This document shows positions 9,748 to 19,911 of a stretch of 64,000 bases of DNA, piece by piece. A model generated the notes under the pieces. It had not been told where the DNA came from, made no database searches, and saw only the letters and a program-made list of their open reading frames with translations. Source of the DNA: Anoxynatronum buryatiense. Its GTDB lineage: Bacteria; Bacillota; Clostridia; Peptostreptococcales; Tindalliaceae. The stretch covers positions 231,794 to 295,793 of the forward strand of contig NZ_FXUF01000004.1 of the NCBI RefSeq assembly GCF_900182905.1, given 5' to 3'. The number at the start of each line of letters is the position of its first letter. Within the stretch, counting starts at the first letter, position 1. A program made the position numbers and the translations under genes.

Positions 9748-10254
9748 ATGCAGCAAGGATTGGTTGAACTGAGTTGGACCTTTGCGTTTCAAATCATTAA
9801 CGCCATCGTCATCTTCTTACTTTTGCGCCATTTCCTCTTTAAGCCGGTAACTGAATACATGGCCAAGCGGACACAGAGCATCGAAGACCAGCTGGCCGGC
9901 GCTCAGGAAAAAGAAGACGAAGCGCTGGCACTGAAGGCCCAGTATGAGGAAAAACTTTCAGGTATTCGGGAAGAACGGAATGAAATGCTGAAAGAAGCTG
10001 CCCGCAAAGGTGAAGAACGGGGCGAAATTCTCATTCAGGAAGCCCGGGAAGAAATTCGCAAAATGGAAGAACGTTCCCGGTTGGATCTGGAACGGGAAAA
10101 AACAAAAGCCATCAACGAATTCAAAAATCAGATTTCAGAACTGGCGGTACTGGCGGCTGCCCAGGTTATGGAGCAGGAACTGGATCAGCAAAAGCATGAT
10201 GCCATGATTCAGGAGTTCATTGAAAAGGTAGGTCGGGAAAAATGGCAGCATTAG
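9748..10254 (+). CDS. atpF: ATP synthase F0 subunit b
   Basis: About 168 residues: one N-terminal membrane helix (about 7-29, FQIINAIVIFLLLRHFLF) and a long charged coiled coil rich in Glu, Lys, Arg and Ala. Two copies form the peripheral stalk between F0 and F1. GGAAAGGAGG precedes the ATG. The gene overlaps atpH by 13 bp. Confidence 0.95.
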   Translation: MQQGLVELSWTFAFQIINAIVIFLLLRHFLFKPVTEYMAKRTQSIEDQLAGAQEKEDEALALKAQYEEKLSGIREERNEMLKEAARKGEERGEILIQEAREEIRKMEERSRLDLEREKTKAINEFKNQISELAVLAAAQVMEQELDQQKHDAMIQEFIEKVGREKWQH

Positions 10255-10790
10255 TGGCCAAGCGCTACGCCACAGCTCTTTTCCAGGCTGTACAGGAATC
10301 GGAAACCACCGATGCCGCCGCTGTGCTCCAGGAACTGAAGGGTATTCGACAAGCCATTCATGAGGTGCCCGCCTTTGCCCGTTTTTTCGCCTCCCCTGTG
10401 GTGGGGAACCGGGAGAAAAAACAATTTATCACAGAACTGTTCAAAGAAAAAATCAGCCCAGAGCTGTATCATTTTCTCATGATTCTGGTGGACAAGCGCC
10501 GGGAAGCTTCCTTTGAAGGCATGGTACACGTTTTTGGAGAGTTGACAGAAGCGCTGGAAAACCGGATGGAAGCCGTTGCCGTGACAGCCGTTCCCATGAA
10601 CGAAACCGCTCAGGCCAGTATGGCTGCTTCCCTCAGTACCCTGACGGGGCGGGAAGTGACCCTTACCAACCAGGTGGATGCATCCATCATCGGGGGAGTC
10701 ATGGTGCGGATGGGAGACCGGGTGATCGACGGTACGGTACGCAACCGTCTGAACCTCTTGAAAGAGGATCTGACACAAATGATTGTATAA
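10242..10790 (+). CDS. atpH: ATP synthase F1 subunit delta
   Basis: About 182 residues, normal for the family. The N-terminal helical bundle starts with ALVAKRYATALFQAV; the C-terminal part has the conserved DASIIGGVMVRMGDRVIDGT stretch. Delta caps the alpha3-beta3 head and holds the b stalk. The start lies inside the end of atpF, indicating coupled translation. Confidence 0.95.
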   Translation: MAALVAKRYATALFQAVQESETTDAAAVLQELKGIRQAIHEVPAFARFFASPVVGNREKKQFITELFKEKISPELYHFLMILVDKRREASFEGMVHVFGELTEALENRMEAVAVTAVPMNETAQASMAASLSTLTGREVTLTNQVDASIIGGVMVRMGDRVIDGTVRNRLNLLKEDLTQMIV

Positions 10791-10810
10791 AGTGAGGGGT
10801 GAAAAGCACA

Positions 10811-12328
10811 ATGAATCTCAGACCCGAAGAAATCTGTTCGGTGATTAAGGAACAGATCAAACGATACGAAAACCAACTGGACTACCAGGAAGTGGGCACC
10901 GTTATTCAGGTGGGCGACGGTATCGCCCGGATTCACGGGCTCGAAAAATGTATGGCCGGTGAACTGCTGGTCTTTCCCGGCGATGTTTACGGGATGACGC
11001 TGAACCTGGAGGAAGACAACGTGGGCTGCGTGCTCATGGGTTCCGATGAACACATCAAAGAGGGCGACATGGTGAAACGGACGGGGAAAATTGTTGAGGT
11101 CCCCGCAGGTGAAGCCCTTTTGGGCCGGGTGGTCAATGCCCTGGGACAGCCCATTGACGGCAAGGGTCCCATTCAAACTGACAACTTCCGGGTGGTGGAA
11201 CGGGTAGCCCCGGGCATCATTGCCCGAAAATCTGTTCATGAGCCGCTGCAGACCGGTATCAAAGCCATCGACTCCATGATTCCCATCGGCCGCGGCCAGC
11301 GGGAACTGATCATTGGCGACCGGCAAACGGGGAAAACCGCCATCGCCATTGATACCATCATTAACCAGAAAGATACCGATGTCATCTGCATCTATGTGGC
11401 CATTGGCCAAAAGAACTCCACGGTGGCCCAAATTCAGGATGTTCTCAATCGTAATGGTGCCATGGATTACACCATTATTGTGGCAGCCACTGCCAGCGAG
11501 CTGGCACCGCTCCAGTTTATTGCTCCCTATGCCGGTTGTGCCATGGGTGAAGAATTCATGGAGCAGGGCAAGCACGTGCTGTTGATCTACGATGACCTGT
11601 CAAAACATGCGGTGGCCTACCGGGCCATGTCACTGCTGCTTCGCCGTCCACCGGGCCGTGAAGCGTATCCGGGCGATGTATTTTACTTACATAGCCGACT
11701 GCTGGAACGTGCTGCCAAGCTCAGCGACGAACGGGGTGCCGGATCACTGACAGCACTGCCTATCATTGAAACCCAGGCAGGAGACGTCTCAGCCTATATT
11801 CCCACCAACGTGATTTCCATCACCGACGGTCAGATTTTCCTGGAGTCAGAACTGTTCTACTCTGGGGTGCGCCCTGCGGTGAACCCGGGAATTTCTGTTT
11901 CCCGTGTGGGTGGAAACGCCCAAATCAAAGCGATGAAGAAAGTGGCAGGAAAACTGCGCCTCGAACTGGCCCAGTATCGGGAACTGGCAGCCTTTGCCCA
12001 ATTCGGCTCCGAGCTGGATAAAGAAACCCAGGAACGACTGGCCCAGGGGGAACGCATCCTCGAAATCCTGAAACAGCCCCAGTACCAGCCGGTACCGGTG
12101 GAAGATCAGGTCATGATGATTTATGCGGTCACCAACAAGTATCTGGCAGACGTGGAAGTCACAGACATCCGTGAGTTCGAAGCCGGTCTCATGGCGTACA
12201 TGCGCAGCCATTTCCCAGAAGTTGGCAAAACCATTCGCGAACAGGGTGCCATGGATGAAACCACTGAAGAAACCCTGAAAAAAGCCATTGAGGAATACAA
12301 GGTTGAGTTCCTGAAAGAAAAGGAATAA
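10811..12328 (+). CDS. atpA: ATP synthase F1 subunit alpha
   Basis: About 505 residues. The beta-barrel N-terminus begins [18 protein letters not shown]; the P-loop is GDRQTGKT near residue 170; the alpha-specific arginine finger region [10 protein letters not shown] is visible near residue 365. Alpha is the non-catalytic nucleotide-binding partner in the F1 head. ATG 10811 is chosen because the family starts at this Met and GAGGGG lies upstream; an in-frame GTG at 10799 overlaps the ribosome site. Confidence 0.96.
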   Translation: MNLRPEEICSVIKEQIKRYENQLDYQEVGTVIQVGDGIARIHGLEKCMAGELLVFPGDVYGMTLNLEEDNVGCVLMGSDEHIKEGDMVKRTGKIVEVPAGEALLGRVVNALGQPIDGKGPIQTDNFRVVERVAPGIIARKSVHEPLQTGIKAIDSMIPIGRGQRELIIGDRQTGKTAIAIDTIINQKDTDVICIYVAIGQKNSTVAQIQDVLNRNGAMDYTIIVAATASELAPLQFIAPYAGCAMGEEFMEQGKHVLLIYDDLSKHAVAYRAMSLLLRRPPGREAYPGDVFYLHSRLLERAAKLSDERGAGSLTALPIIETQAGDVSAYIPTNVISITDGQIFLESELFYSGVRPAVNPGISVSRVGGNAQIKAMKKVAGKLRLELAQYRELAAFAQFGSELDKETQERLAQGERILEILKQPQYQPVPVEDQVMMIYAVTNKYLADVEVTDIREFEAGLMAYMRSHFPEVGKTIREQGAMDETTEETLKKAIEEYKVEFLKEKE

Positions 12329-12346
12329 GGAACAGGAGGTGACCCA

Positions 12347-13267
12347 TTGGCCGGATTAGGAATGCGGGACATCAAACGCCGCATCAAAAGTGTCAAGAGT
12401 ACCAGACAAATCACCAAGGCCATGGAAATGGTGGCCTCGGCAAAACTGCGAAAAACCCGGGGAAGACTGGAAGAATCACGGCCGTTTACCCGGGCATGGA
12501 AGCAGGCAGTGCTGGGATTTCTGGGCGAGCTTCAGGGGACAGAACATCCCCTGGTAACCCCCCGGGAAACCATCAAGAAAACCGGATACATTGTTATAGC
12601 AGGCAGCCGCGGTCTTTGCGGCGGGTACAATACCAATGTGGTGAAACAAGCCTGGGAACATATGCAGGAAAAAAAAGCCACCTGTGTGGTGACGGTGGGG
12701 CAGAAATCCTGGGAGTATTTTTCCCGGCGTGAAGTGGAAGTTCCCCGGTCTTTCCTGGGGCTGGCAGAAGTGCCGGATTTCATAGACGCCCAGGAAATCC
12801 GCCGGTTCTGTCTGGAAAAATACCAGGCAGGAGAAGTGGACGAAATCTACCTGGTATACACCAACTTTGAAAGCACCATCAGTTACAAACCCAAGGTGCT
12901 GAAGCTGATCCCACTGGATGAGGAAGCGCTGGAAACCTGTTTTCATACCGATAAAAGTCTGATGGAAGAAGAACAGATGCGCCACGAAGCTGCGGTTAAA
13001 GATGACTGGGAACTCACCATCTACGAGCCCTCAGATGCAGAAGTGCTGGGGCGGGTGGTCCCCGGCTATCTGGACAGCATGATTTACGGTGGATTAATGG
13101 AATCAGCCGTGAGTGAACAGGCAGCCCGCCGGGTGGCCATGGAAAGTGCCACCAGCAATGCTGAAGATATGATCGATAAGCTGCAGCTTCAGTATAACCG
13201 GGCCCGTCAGGCTGCGATCACACAGGAAATTGCCGAAATTGTCGGCGGTGCGGAGGCGCTGAAATAA
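12347..13267 (+). CDS. atpG: ATP synthase F1 subunit gamma
   Basis: About 306 residues, slightly longer than usual. The central rotor shaft: N-terminal helix MRDIKRRIKSVKSTRQITKA and C-terminal helix ending in ITQEIAEIVGGAEAL are both conserved. The TTG at 12347 is preferred because AGGAGGT ends 6 bp before it; a downstream ATG at 12362 has no ribosome site of its own. It lies between alpha and beta as usual. Confidence 0.95.
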   Translation: MAGLGMRDIKRRIKSVKSTRQITKAMEMVASAKLRKTRGRLEESRPFTRAWKQAVLGFLGELQGTEHPLVTPRETIKKTGYIVIAGSRGLCGGYNTNVVKQAWEHMQEKKATCVVTVGQKSWEYFSRREVEVPRSFLGLAEVPDFIDAQEIRRFCLEKYQAGEVDEIYLVYTNFESTISYKPKVLKLIPLDEEALETCFHTDKSLMEEEQMRHEAAVKDDWELTIYEPSDAEVLGRVVPGYLDSMIYGGLMESAVSEQAARRVAMESATSNAEDMIDKLQLQYNRARQAAITQEIAEIVGGAEALK

Positions 13268-14701
<1,434 letters not shown>

Positions 14702-14709
14702 GTGACCCT

Positions 14710-15120
14710 GTGGCAGCGAAACTGCATCTTGAAATTGTCTCGCCAGACAGAGTGTTTCTGGACGAAGAAGTGGACATGGCAGTGGTGCGCACCGCTTCCG
14801 GCGACGTGGGGTTGATGAATGAACACATTCCCATGGTGGCGCCGGTGGCAGTGGGGCGCATCAAAATTGTTCAGGAAGGCAAGGTGAGAGAAGCCGCCTG
14901 TGCTGACGGTGTGCTGAAAATTCGTGGTGACCACGCACTGGTGATCACAGAAGCGGTGGAGTGGATCGAAGAAATTGACATCCAGCGTGCCCGAAAAGCC
15001 CGGGAACGGGCAGAAGAACGGCTGAAAGCCAAGTCGGACCAGGTTGACATCGACAGGGCCAAAGCAGCCCTCACCAAAGCACTGAACAGAATACAGCAAT
15101 ACGAACATCATCAAAAGTAG
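14710..15120 (+). CDS. atpC: ATP synthase F1 subunit epsilon
   Basis: About 136 residues with the beta-sandwich N-terminal domain (LEIVSPDRVFLDEEVDMAVV, GDVGLMNEHIPMVAPV) and two C-terminal helices (IQRARKARERAEERL) that can inhibit ATP hydrolysis. The start is GTG 14710, 8 bp after the beta stop. It ends the operon; an intrinsic terminator follows at 15151. Confidence 0.94.
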   Translation: MAAKLHLEIVSPDRVFLDEEVDMAVVRTASGDVGLMNEHIPMVAPVAVGRIKIVQEGKVREAACADGVLKIRGDHALVITEAVEWIEEIDIQRARKARERAEERLKAKSDQVDIDRAKAALTKALNRIQQYEHHQK

Positions 15121-15150
15121 ATCCAAAGATGAAACCCACTATACAGACCG

Positions 15151-15181
15151 AGACCATCGCTTTCTGGCGGTGGTCTTTTTC
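15151..15181 (+). terminator. Intrinsic terminator of the ATP synthase operon
   Basis: AGACCATCGC, a 6-base loop, then GCGGTGGTCT form a 10-bp stem with one G-T pair, followed by TTTTC. It stands 31 bp after atpC. Confidence 0.85.
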
Positions 15182-15184
15182 TGC

Positions 15185-15213
15185 TTGTCTTTAAGGGGGG
15201 GGTTCGATATAAT
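15185..15213 (+). promoter_or_regulatory. Sigma-A promoter of the NusG-II-domain gene
   Basis: TTGTCT at 15185-15190, 17-bp spacer, TATAAT at 15208-15213. It lies immediately after the atp terminator and 71 bp before the next gene. Confidence 0.6.
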
Positions 15214-15283
15214 CAGAAGGTAGTTAAAGCGGTGGAGGGTTGCGCAGCAATCAAAACGCCTGCCGAATGGAAAGGAAAAAGCC

Positions 15284-15730
15284 ATGAAGACCTTGATGAA
15301 GCGTATGCATCCCGTAAAGCCGGGAGATGTGATACTGATTGTGCTGGTGGCCCTGGTGAGTCTTGGGGCTCTTTTTGCGGTGCCCCTGATGCTGGGAGAG
15401 GCGCCGGGCAATGGTAAAACCATTGTGGTGACCATGGATGGGCAGGTGATTCACCGAATCCCCATGCCTGAAACTGAAACCCTGGAAACCATCGACTTTC
15501 CCATCGAAGTGAGCGGCCGTGACGTTATCGCCACCCTGGAAGTGTTGGATGGCGCGGTGCGTCTGCAGCGGCTGCCCCAGGAAATATCACCCCTGTCCAT
15601 TCATGCAGATATGGGATGGATCCGGGAGCCTTACCAAATGATCATCTCACTGCCCATTCGCCTCTATATCACCATCGAATTTGATGAAATTCCCGAAGAC
15701 ACACCTGAAATTGACACCCTTGTTTACTAA
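15284..15730 (+). CDS. NusG domain II-containing membrane-anchored protein
   Basis: About 148 residues. A basic N-terminus and one membrane helix (about 14-37, DVILIVLVALVSLGALFAVP) are followed by an outward domain with the pattern TIVVTMDGQVIHRIPMPE, characteristic of the small NusG domain II (DUF1312) family. In Firmicutes these proteins often sit near shape or envelope genes; their role is unknown. Here it lies between the ATP synthase and mbl, with its own promoter. The distal Cys found in some members is absent. Confidence 0.65.
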   Translation: MKTLMKRMHPVKPGDVILIVLVALVSLGALFAVPLMLGEAPGNGKTIVVTMDGQVIHRIPMPETETLETIDFPIEVSGRDVIATLEVLDGAVRLQRLPQEISPLSIHADMGWIREPYQMIISLPIRLYITIEFDEIPEDTPEIDTLVY

Positions 15731-15746
15731 AAAGCTGAATTGGGAA

Positions 15747-15775
15747 TTGTCCCCGGAGCCTTCTTCTGCTATACT
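15747..15775 (+). promoter_or_regulatory. Sigma-A promoter upstream of mbl
   Basis: TTGTCC at 15747-15752, 17-bp spacer, TATACT at 15770-15775. The leader to the mbl ATG at 15921 would be about 140 bases, with no structure recognised in it. Confidence 0.55.
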
Positions 15776-15920
15776 GAAAGATGGCTAATCAGCATCGTGT
15801 TTGATTGTGCAGGATCCAATCACGGTGACGGATGATCCGAAACTGACTGAAATCACGTGGCATGGCAACAACTAAGGAAACAGAAGGAACAGAAATCAGA
15901 AAACAGAAGGTGGGAATACC

Positions 15921-16946
15921 ATGTTAGGATTATCTCCGGATATTGGCATTGATCTGGGAACGGCCAGTGTGCTGGTGTTTGTCAAAGGAAAAGGAATTGT
16001 GCTTCAGGAACCCTCTGTGGTGGCCATCGATAAATACTCCAACCAGGTACTGGCCGTTGGCCGGGAAGCCCGCAGAATGCTGGGGCGCACACCGGGTAAC
16101 ATTGTGGCCATTCGCCCATTAAAAGATGGCGTCATCTCCGATTACGAAATCACTGAAAAAATGCTGAAATACTTTATACAGAAAACTGTCGGCAAAAAAC
16201 TCTTTTTCAAGCCGAAAATCATCGTGTGTGTCCCCAGTGGGGTGACAGAAGTGGAAAAACGGGCGGTCATTGATGCCACCAACGAAGCCGGTGCCCGCAC
16301 CACCTACCTTATTGAAGAGCCCATTGCCGCTGCCATTGGTGCCGGGTTGGATATCACCCAGCCAGTGGGTCACATGATTGTGGACATCGGAGGCGGCACC
16401 ACTGATGTGGCGGTGATCTCCCTGGGAGGCATCGTGGTGAGCAACTCCATTAAAATTGCCGGCGATAAATTCGACGAGGCGATTATCCGTTACATGCGCA
16501 AAACCCATAACATTATGATCGGTGAACGTACTGCCGAAGAACTAAAAATCAACATCGGCGGAGCCGTCAGCCGTACCGAACGGGTTTCCATGCATGTTCG
16601 GGGCCGAAATCTGGTTTCCGGTCTTCCGGTGAACATTGAAATCACCAGCGAAGAAATGATGGATGCCCTGGAAGAGAACATTGCTTCCATTTCAGATGCC
16701 ATCCACTCCGTGCTGGAACGCACGCCTCCTGAAATGGCCTCCGACATTGCTGACCAGGGGATCATCATGACCGGCGGCGGTGCCTTGCTGTACGGGTTGG
16801 ATGAATACGTGCAGGCCCGTATGGGCATTCCTGTCACTGTGGCAGAAGATGCCATCAGCTGTGTGGCCAAGGGAACAGGAAAAGCACTGAACTCCATCCA
16901 TGTGCTGGCACAGGCCCGGGGATCCCGGCGCCATGGCGACCGTTAA
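15921..16946 (+). CDS. mbl: MreB-like actin-family shape protein Mbl
   Basis: About 341 residues of the MreB/Mbl actin fold: phosphate-1 loop GIDLGTASVLVFVKGKGIV, VPSGVTEVEKRAV, phosphate-2 region IVDIGGGTTDVAVISLGG and the adenosine motif GIIMTGGGALLYGL. It polymerises beneath the membrane and guides cell-wall elongation. The assignment to Mbl rather than MreB rests on the neighbours: mbl-flhO-flhP is the B. subtilis order, whereas mreB is followed by mreC and mreD. AAGGTGGG precedes the ATG. Confidence 0.88.
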   Translation: MLGLSPDIGIDLGTASVLVFVKGKGIVLQEPSVVAIDKYSNQVLAVGREARRMLGRTPGNIVAIRPLKDGVISDYEITEKMLKYFIQKTVGKKLFFKPKIIVCVPSGVTEVEKRAVIDATNEAGARTTYLIEEPIAAAIGAGLDITQPVGHMIVDIGGGTTDVAVISLGGIVVSNSIKIAGDKFDEAIIRYMRKTHNIMIGERTAEELKINIGGAVSRTERVSMHVRGRNLVSGLPVNIEITSEEMMDALEENIASISDAIHSVLERTPPEMASDIADQGIIMTGGGALLYGLDEYVQARMGIPVTVAEDAISCVAKGTGKALNSIHVLAQARGSRRHGDR

Positions 16947-17067
16947 GGAAGCCAGTCGCTGAACAGCCCTTTAGCAGATGACTGCCGGCGGATTTACCGG
17001 CGGTTCCCATGTCTTCGCTTTGACGTTGGTTCATGCAGCTAAGAGAAGGGTTTTTCCGAAAAATCAT

Positions 17068-17094
17068 TAAAGATAGCCTGATGAATGCCGATAA
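17068..17094 (+). promoter_or_regulatory. Sigma-D (sigma-28) flagellar promoter of flhO-flhP
   Basis: TAAA at 17068-17071, a 15-bp spacer and GCCGATAA at 17087-17094 match the sigma-D consensus perfectly. The -10 lies within the 5' arm of a terminator hairpin (17084-17124). Transcription would start in the hairpin loop region, about 120 bp before flhO. Confidence 0.8.
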
Positions 17095-17124
17095 ATTCCC
17101 TGAAGGAATGTGATCGGCATTTTT
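17084..17124 (+). terminator. Intrinsic terminator after mbl, overlapping the sigma-D promoter
   Basis: AATGCCGAT (17084-17092) pairs with ATCGGCATT (17113-17121); an inner TTCC/GGAA pair extends the structure, and a run of T follows. Only transcripts that start upstream contain both arms, so it should stop mbl read-through without affecting the flagellar transcript that begins inside it. Confidence 0.7.
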
Positions 17125-17220
17125 CACATTCGCTGACAGACGCTCCACTCTTTGGAAGTTCAGTCAGACAAATGGACGATTCAAACGGTAATGACACACT
17201 GTCCGAAAAGGGGGATTCCC

Positions 17221-18306
17221 ATGTTTCGAGGACTTTACAACGCTGTTTCAACCATGAACACAGCACAAAAACAGATGGATGCGGCAGCCAATAACATGGC
17301 CAACGCCAACACCACCGCTTATAAGCGTGATCTGGTGATCACCGAGGCTTTTCCAGAGGTGCTTATCTCAAAACTGAACGGAACCGAAGCCAACCGACCC
17401 TACAGTGCCAATGTGCAGGTTAACGTAACGCGCCAGGGCGAAGGGTTTCGACTGGACACAGCCGGCGGTTTTTTTGCTGTTTCCACCCGTTTGGGGAACA
17501 GTTTTCAAAAAAGCATTGCCTTCGCACCCGATGAAGAAGGGTTTCTCCGTACCTATGAGCGGGATGCCACCGGCCAGATCGTGGCCCGCTATGGAAATTA
17601 CATACTGGACGCTTCAGGCAACCGAATTCAGGTGCCCGAGGGCCAGCTGGAAGTGGATAACCGGGGTCGGGTGCTGGTTGACGGAGAGCCGATGGCAACC
17701 CTGCTGCGACGACCGGCGGGTCCCATCATCGGCACCATGAACAGCGGCCAGCGGTTGGAAAAGTTTGCCACCGATTTCTCCCAGGGATCTCTGGAACAAA
17801 CCTGGAATTCCCTTGATCTGGCGATTTCCGGCAGCGGTTTTTTCGTGGTTTACAAACCAGACCAGCCCGAGGAAATGTTCTACACCCGTGACGGGCATTT
17901 CACCCTCAATGAAAATGGGGATATCATCACCCAGGACGGTTATTTTCTGGGAAGTGTGAACGGTACCTCCATTCTGGTGGACGGTGATGATTTTGCTATC
18001 ACCCCCGAAGGCCAGGTGCTGGTCAATGGCGAAGTGCGGGATCAGTTGGAGATGGTTGATTTTGCCAACCTGAAAGATCTTCGCAAGATAGGAGAAAGCC
18101 TGTACCGGTTTGAAGAGGGGCTTGAGCCGGAACCCATTCCCTTTGAGGGACAAGTGTTACAGGGTTTCCTGGAGGGTGCCAATGTGAATGCCATCGACCA
18201 GATGGTGGAAATGATCAACCTGATGCGTTCCTATGAAGCCGGTTCCCGGGTGGTGCGCACCTATGACGAAGTCATCGGCAAGGCCATCAACGAAATTGGA
18301 AAATAG
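17221..18306 (+). CDS. flhO: Flagellar hook-basal body protein, FlgF/FlgG type
   Basis: About 361 residues. The N-terminus MFRGLYNAVSTMNTAQKQMD followed by NNMANANTTAYKRD is the Flg_bb_rod domain with its ANxxT motif; the C-terminus MVEMINLMRSYEAGSRVV is the Flg_bbr_C domain; a central FlgE/F/G-like domain carries SGSGFFVV and YTRDGHF. It forms part of the distal rod or hook base. ATG 17221 follows an AAGGGGGA and matches the family start; an upstream in-frame ATG at 17152 adds non-homologous residues. It is expressed from the sigma-D promoter at 17068. At 361 residues it is longer than B. subtilis FlhO. Confidence 0.88.
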   Translation: MFRGLYNAVSTMNTAQKQMDAAANNMANANTTAYKRDLVITEAFPEVLISKLNGTEANRPYSANVQVNVTRQGEGFRLDTAGGFFAVSTRLGNSFQKSIAFAPDEEGFLRTYERDATGQIVARYGNYILDASGNRIQVPEGQLEVDNRGRVLVDGEPMATLLRRPAGPIIGTMNSGQRLEKFATDFSQGSLEQTWNSLDLAISGSGFFVVYKPDQPEEMFYTRDGHFTLNENGDIITQDGYFLGSVNGTSILVDGDDFAITPEGQVLVNGEVRDQLEMVDFANLKDLRKIGESLYRFEEGLEPEPIPFEGQVLQGFLEGANVNAIDQMVEMINLMRSYEAGSRVVRTYDEVIGKAINEIGK

Positions 18307-18379
18307 TGGCCTGAAATAGACGTCGGCAACATATTCGGCAGCATATGATGAAACATAGAATAAGAATGGAGGATGACCC

Positions 18380-19174
18380 ATGAGAGCACTCTGGACAGCC
18401 GCCACGGGCATGAAAGCCCAGCAGCTGAACATCGACCTGATTGCCAACAATCTTTCCAATGTAAATACCACCGGTTACAAGAAACAGCAGATGCAGTTCA
18501 AAGACCTGCTGTATGCCAATATTCGCCGTAATCACCTGGCAGAAGGCCAGGGGAGCCCGGTGCATCTGCAGATGGGCCACGGCGTGATGCCCACCTCCAC
18601 AGCCCGTCTCTTTCTTCAGGGCAATCTGGAAGCCACCGATAATCCGTTGGATATGGCCATCGACGGCGAAGGCTTTTTTGTGGTGGAAGGCCCTGACGGC
18701 CAGCCTTACTATACCCGTGACGGTGCTTTCAAACTCAGTGTTGACGGAGAAGAAACGGCGCTGGTCACTTCCGACGGCTATTTTGTCATGTCAGAATTTG
18801 ATGATATCATTGTGATTGGTGAAGGCCTGCGGGATCTGTCGGTTTCAGAAATGGGGCTTATCACCGCCATCAATGAAGATGGTGAAATTGAAGAAATTGG
18901 CACACTGAAAATGGCCCGGTTCCTCAATCCTCAGGGGTTGGAAGCAAAGGGACAGAATCTTTTTGCCCAAACAGTGGCTTCTGGTGAAGAAATCCCCATG
19001 GAAGGGGATGAGCGTACCAGCCGTATTCGCCAGCGCTATCTGGAAACCTCCAATGTGCAGGTGGTGGATGAAATGGTGCGCATGATCACTGCCCAGCGAG
19101 CTTACGAAATGAATTCAAAGGCCATTCAGACCTCTGATGAAATGATGGGGATGGCCAATAACCTGCGTCGTTAA
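18380..19174 (+). CDS. flhP: Flagellar hook-basal body protein, FlgG type
   Basis: About 264 residues, normal for FlgG-like rod proteins. N-terminus MRALWTAATGMKAQQLNIDL, IANNLSNVNTTGYKK motif, central IDGEGFFVVEGPDG with YTRDGAF, and C-terminal VQVVDEMVRMITAQRAYEMN. It assembles as a distal rod protein through the flagellar export apparatus. TGGAGGATG lies before the ATG, and it is co-transcribed with flhO 73 bp upstream. Confidence 0.92.
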   Translation: MRALWTAATGMKAQQLNIDLIANNLSNVNTTGYKKQQMQFKDLLYANIRRNHLAEGQGSPVHLQMGHGVMPTSTARLFLQGNLEATDNPLDMAIDGEGFFVVEGPDGQPYYTRDGAFKLSVDGEETALVTSDGYFVMSEFDDIIVIGEGLRDLSVSEMGLITAINEDGEIEEIGTLKMARFLNPQGLEAKGQNLFAQTVASGEEIPMEGDERTSRIRQRYLETSNVQVVDEMVRMITAQRAYEMNSKAIQTSDEMMGMANNLRR

Positions 19175-19225
19175 TCCGGGCGACCGAAAATGGGGCATTT
19201 CTTTTTGATGGAATGAGGTGATGGA

Positions 19226-19582
19226 ATGACCATTGATGAAACCATGCTGCAACTCCAGCGCCAGCAGCAGCTTCAGGAAAACAGCCGGCTGCAGCAGGGC
19301 ACTGCCGGCACTGCCGCCGAAACACCAGAAGAGCAGGAACGACTGCGTGAAGCCTGTCGCGAATTTGAGGCCATCTTCCTGAACATCATGCTGAAACAAA
19401 TGCGCAGTGGGGTGGAAGAAAGCGGTCTTGTGGAGAAGTCCCACGCCAGGGGCATTTTTGAAGAAATGCATGATGAAGAACTGGCCAAGTCCATGGCTCA
19501 GGGCCGGGGCGTCGGTTTGGCGCAGCAATTATATCAGCAGCTGACAGCCGTGACCGTGGCACCTGTTAAAAAAGACTCCTGA
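19226..19582 (+). CDS. Rod-binding protein (FlgJ N-terminal domain only)
   Basis: About 118 residues. A Gln-rich N-terminus (LQLQRQQQLQENSRLQQG) precedes a rod-binding domain: EACREFEAIFLNIMLKQMR, then HDEELAKSMAQGRGVGLAQQL. It lacks the muramidase domain of proteobacterial FlgJ, as usual in Firmicutes. It probably helps rod assembly through the wall. GAGGTGATGG precedes the ATG. Its TGA stop lies in the stem of the hairpin at 19576. Confidence 0.82.
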   Translation: MTIDETMLQLQRQQQLQENSRLQQGTAGTAAETPEEQERLREACREFEAIFLNIMLKQMRSGVEESGLVEKSHARGIFEEMHDEELAKSMAQGRGVGLAQQLYQQLTAVTVAPVKKDS

Positions 19583-19596
19583 TGATTTTTCAGGAG
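19576..19596 (+). other. Hairpin CTCCTGA/TCAGGAG without U-tract
   Basis: CTCCTGA (19576-19582) pairs with TCAGGAG (19590-19596). The same stem recurs at 19807-19829, there followed by a T-run. The two copies bracket the long palindrome at 19605-19783. This copy overlaps the stop codon and lacks the T-run, so it looks like a separated or duplicated terminator half. Confidence 0.5.
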
Positions 19597-19604
19597 ATGA
19601 GGTT

Positions 19605-19783
19605 GAAGACAAAGGGCTTTGGCCCGGCCAGCTGACTCCAATCTTGTGTGTTTTTAGTCGAAAGTCTCGAAAACAGCGCCTGAACTCGCTGCGCTCAAAC
19701 AGCAGGCGCTGGCAGTTTTCTCATCTTTCGAAAAAACACTGACAAGATTTCCAAGGCTGCCCTTTACCAAATCCCTTGTCTTC
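19605..19783. repeat. 179-bp imperfect long palindrome (hairpin element)
   Basis: The outer ends GAAGACAAAGGG and, in complement, GAAGACAAGGGA match; further inward ATCTTGT, GTGTTTTT, TCGAAAG and AAAAC blocks match on both arms with small gaps, up to an innermost perfect stem AGCGCCTG (19675-19682) / CAGGCGCT (19703-19710) around a 20-base loop. An RNA from either strand could fold into one long rod. No coding frame runs through it. It is probably a repeated non-autonomous element, but no second copy is in the window. Confidence 0.6.
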
Positions 19784-19806
19784 ATCATATGTTGTCTGCA
19801 GTCTCG

Positions 19807-19838
19807 ACTCCTGATAATTCGTCAGGAGTTTTTATTTT
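19807..19838 (+). terminator. Intrinsic terminator after the flhO-flhP operon
   Basis: ACTCCTGA (19807-19814), a 7-base loop and TCAGGAGT (19822-19829), followed by TTTTATTTT. It is separated from the operon it should serve by the long palindrome. Confidence 0.75.
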
Positions 19839-19911
19839 GCCTGTAAAAGTGAGTGGAACAGTACTCCCTGTGGTAGAATAACCATAGATATGAAAGATGG
19901 GAGGCGTCAGT

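Noticed and set aside
10610..11575. Long minus-strand open frame across atpH and atpA
   Set aside because: It is antisense to two clearly conserved genes, has a His/Gly-rich composition typical of a shadow frame, and no ribosome site.
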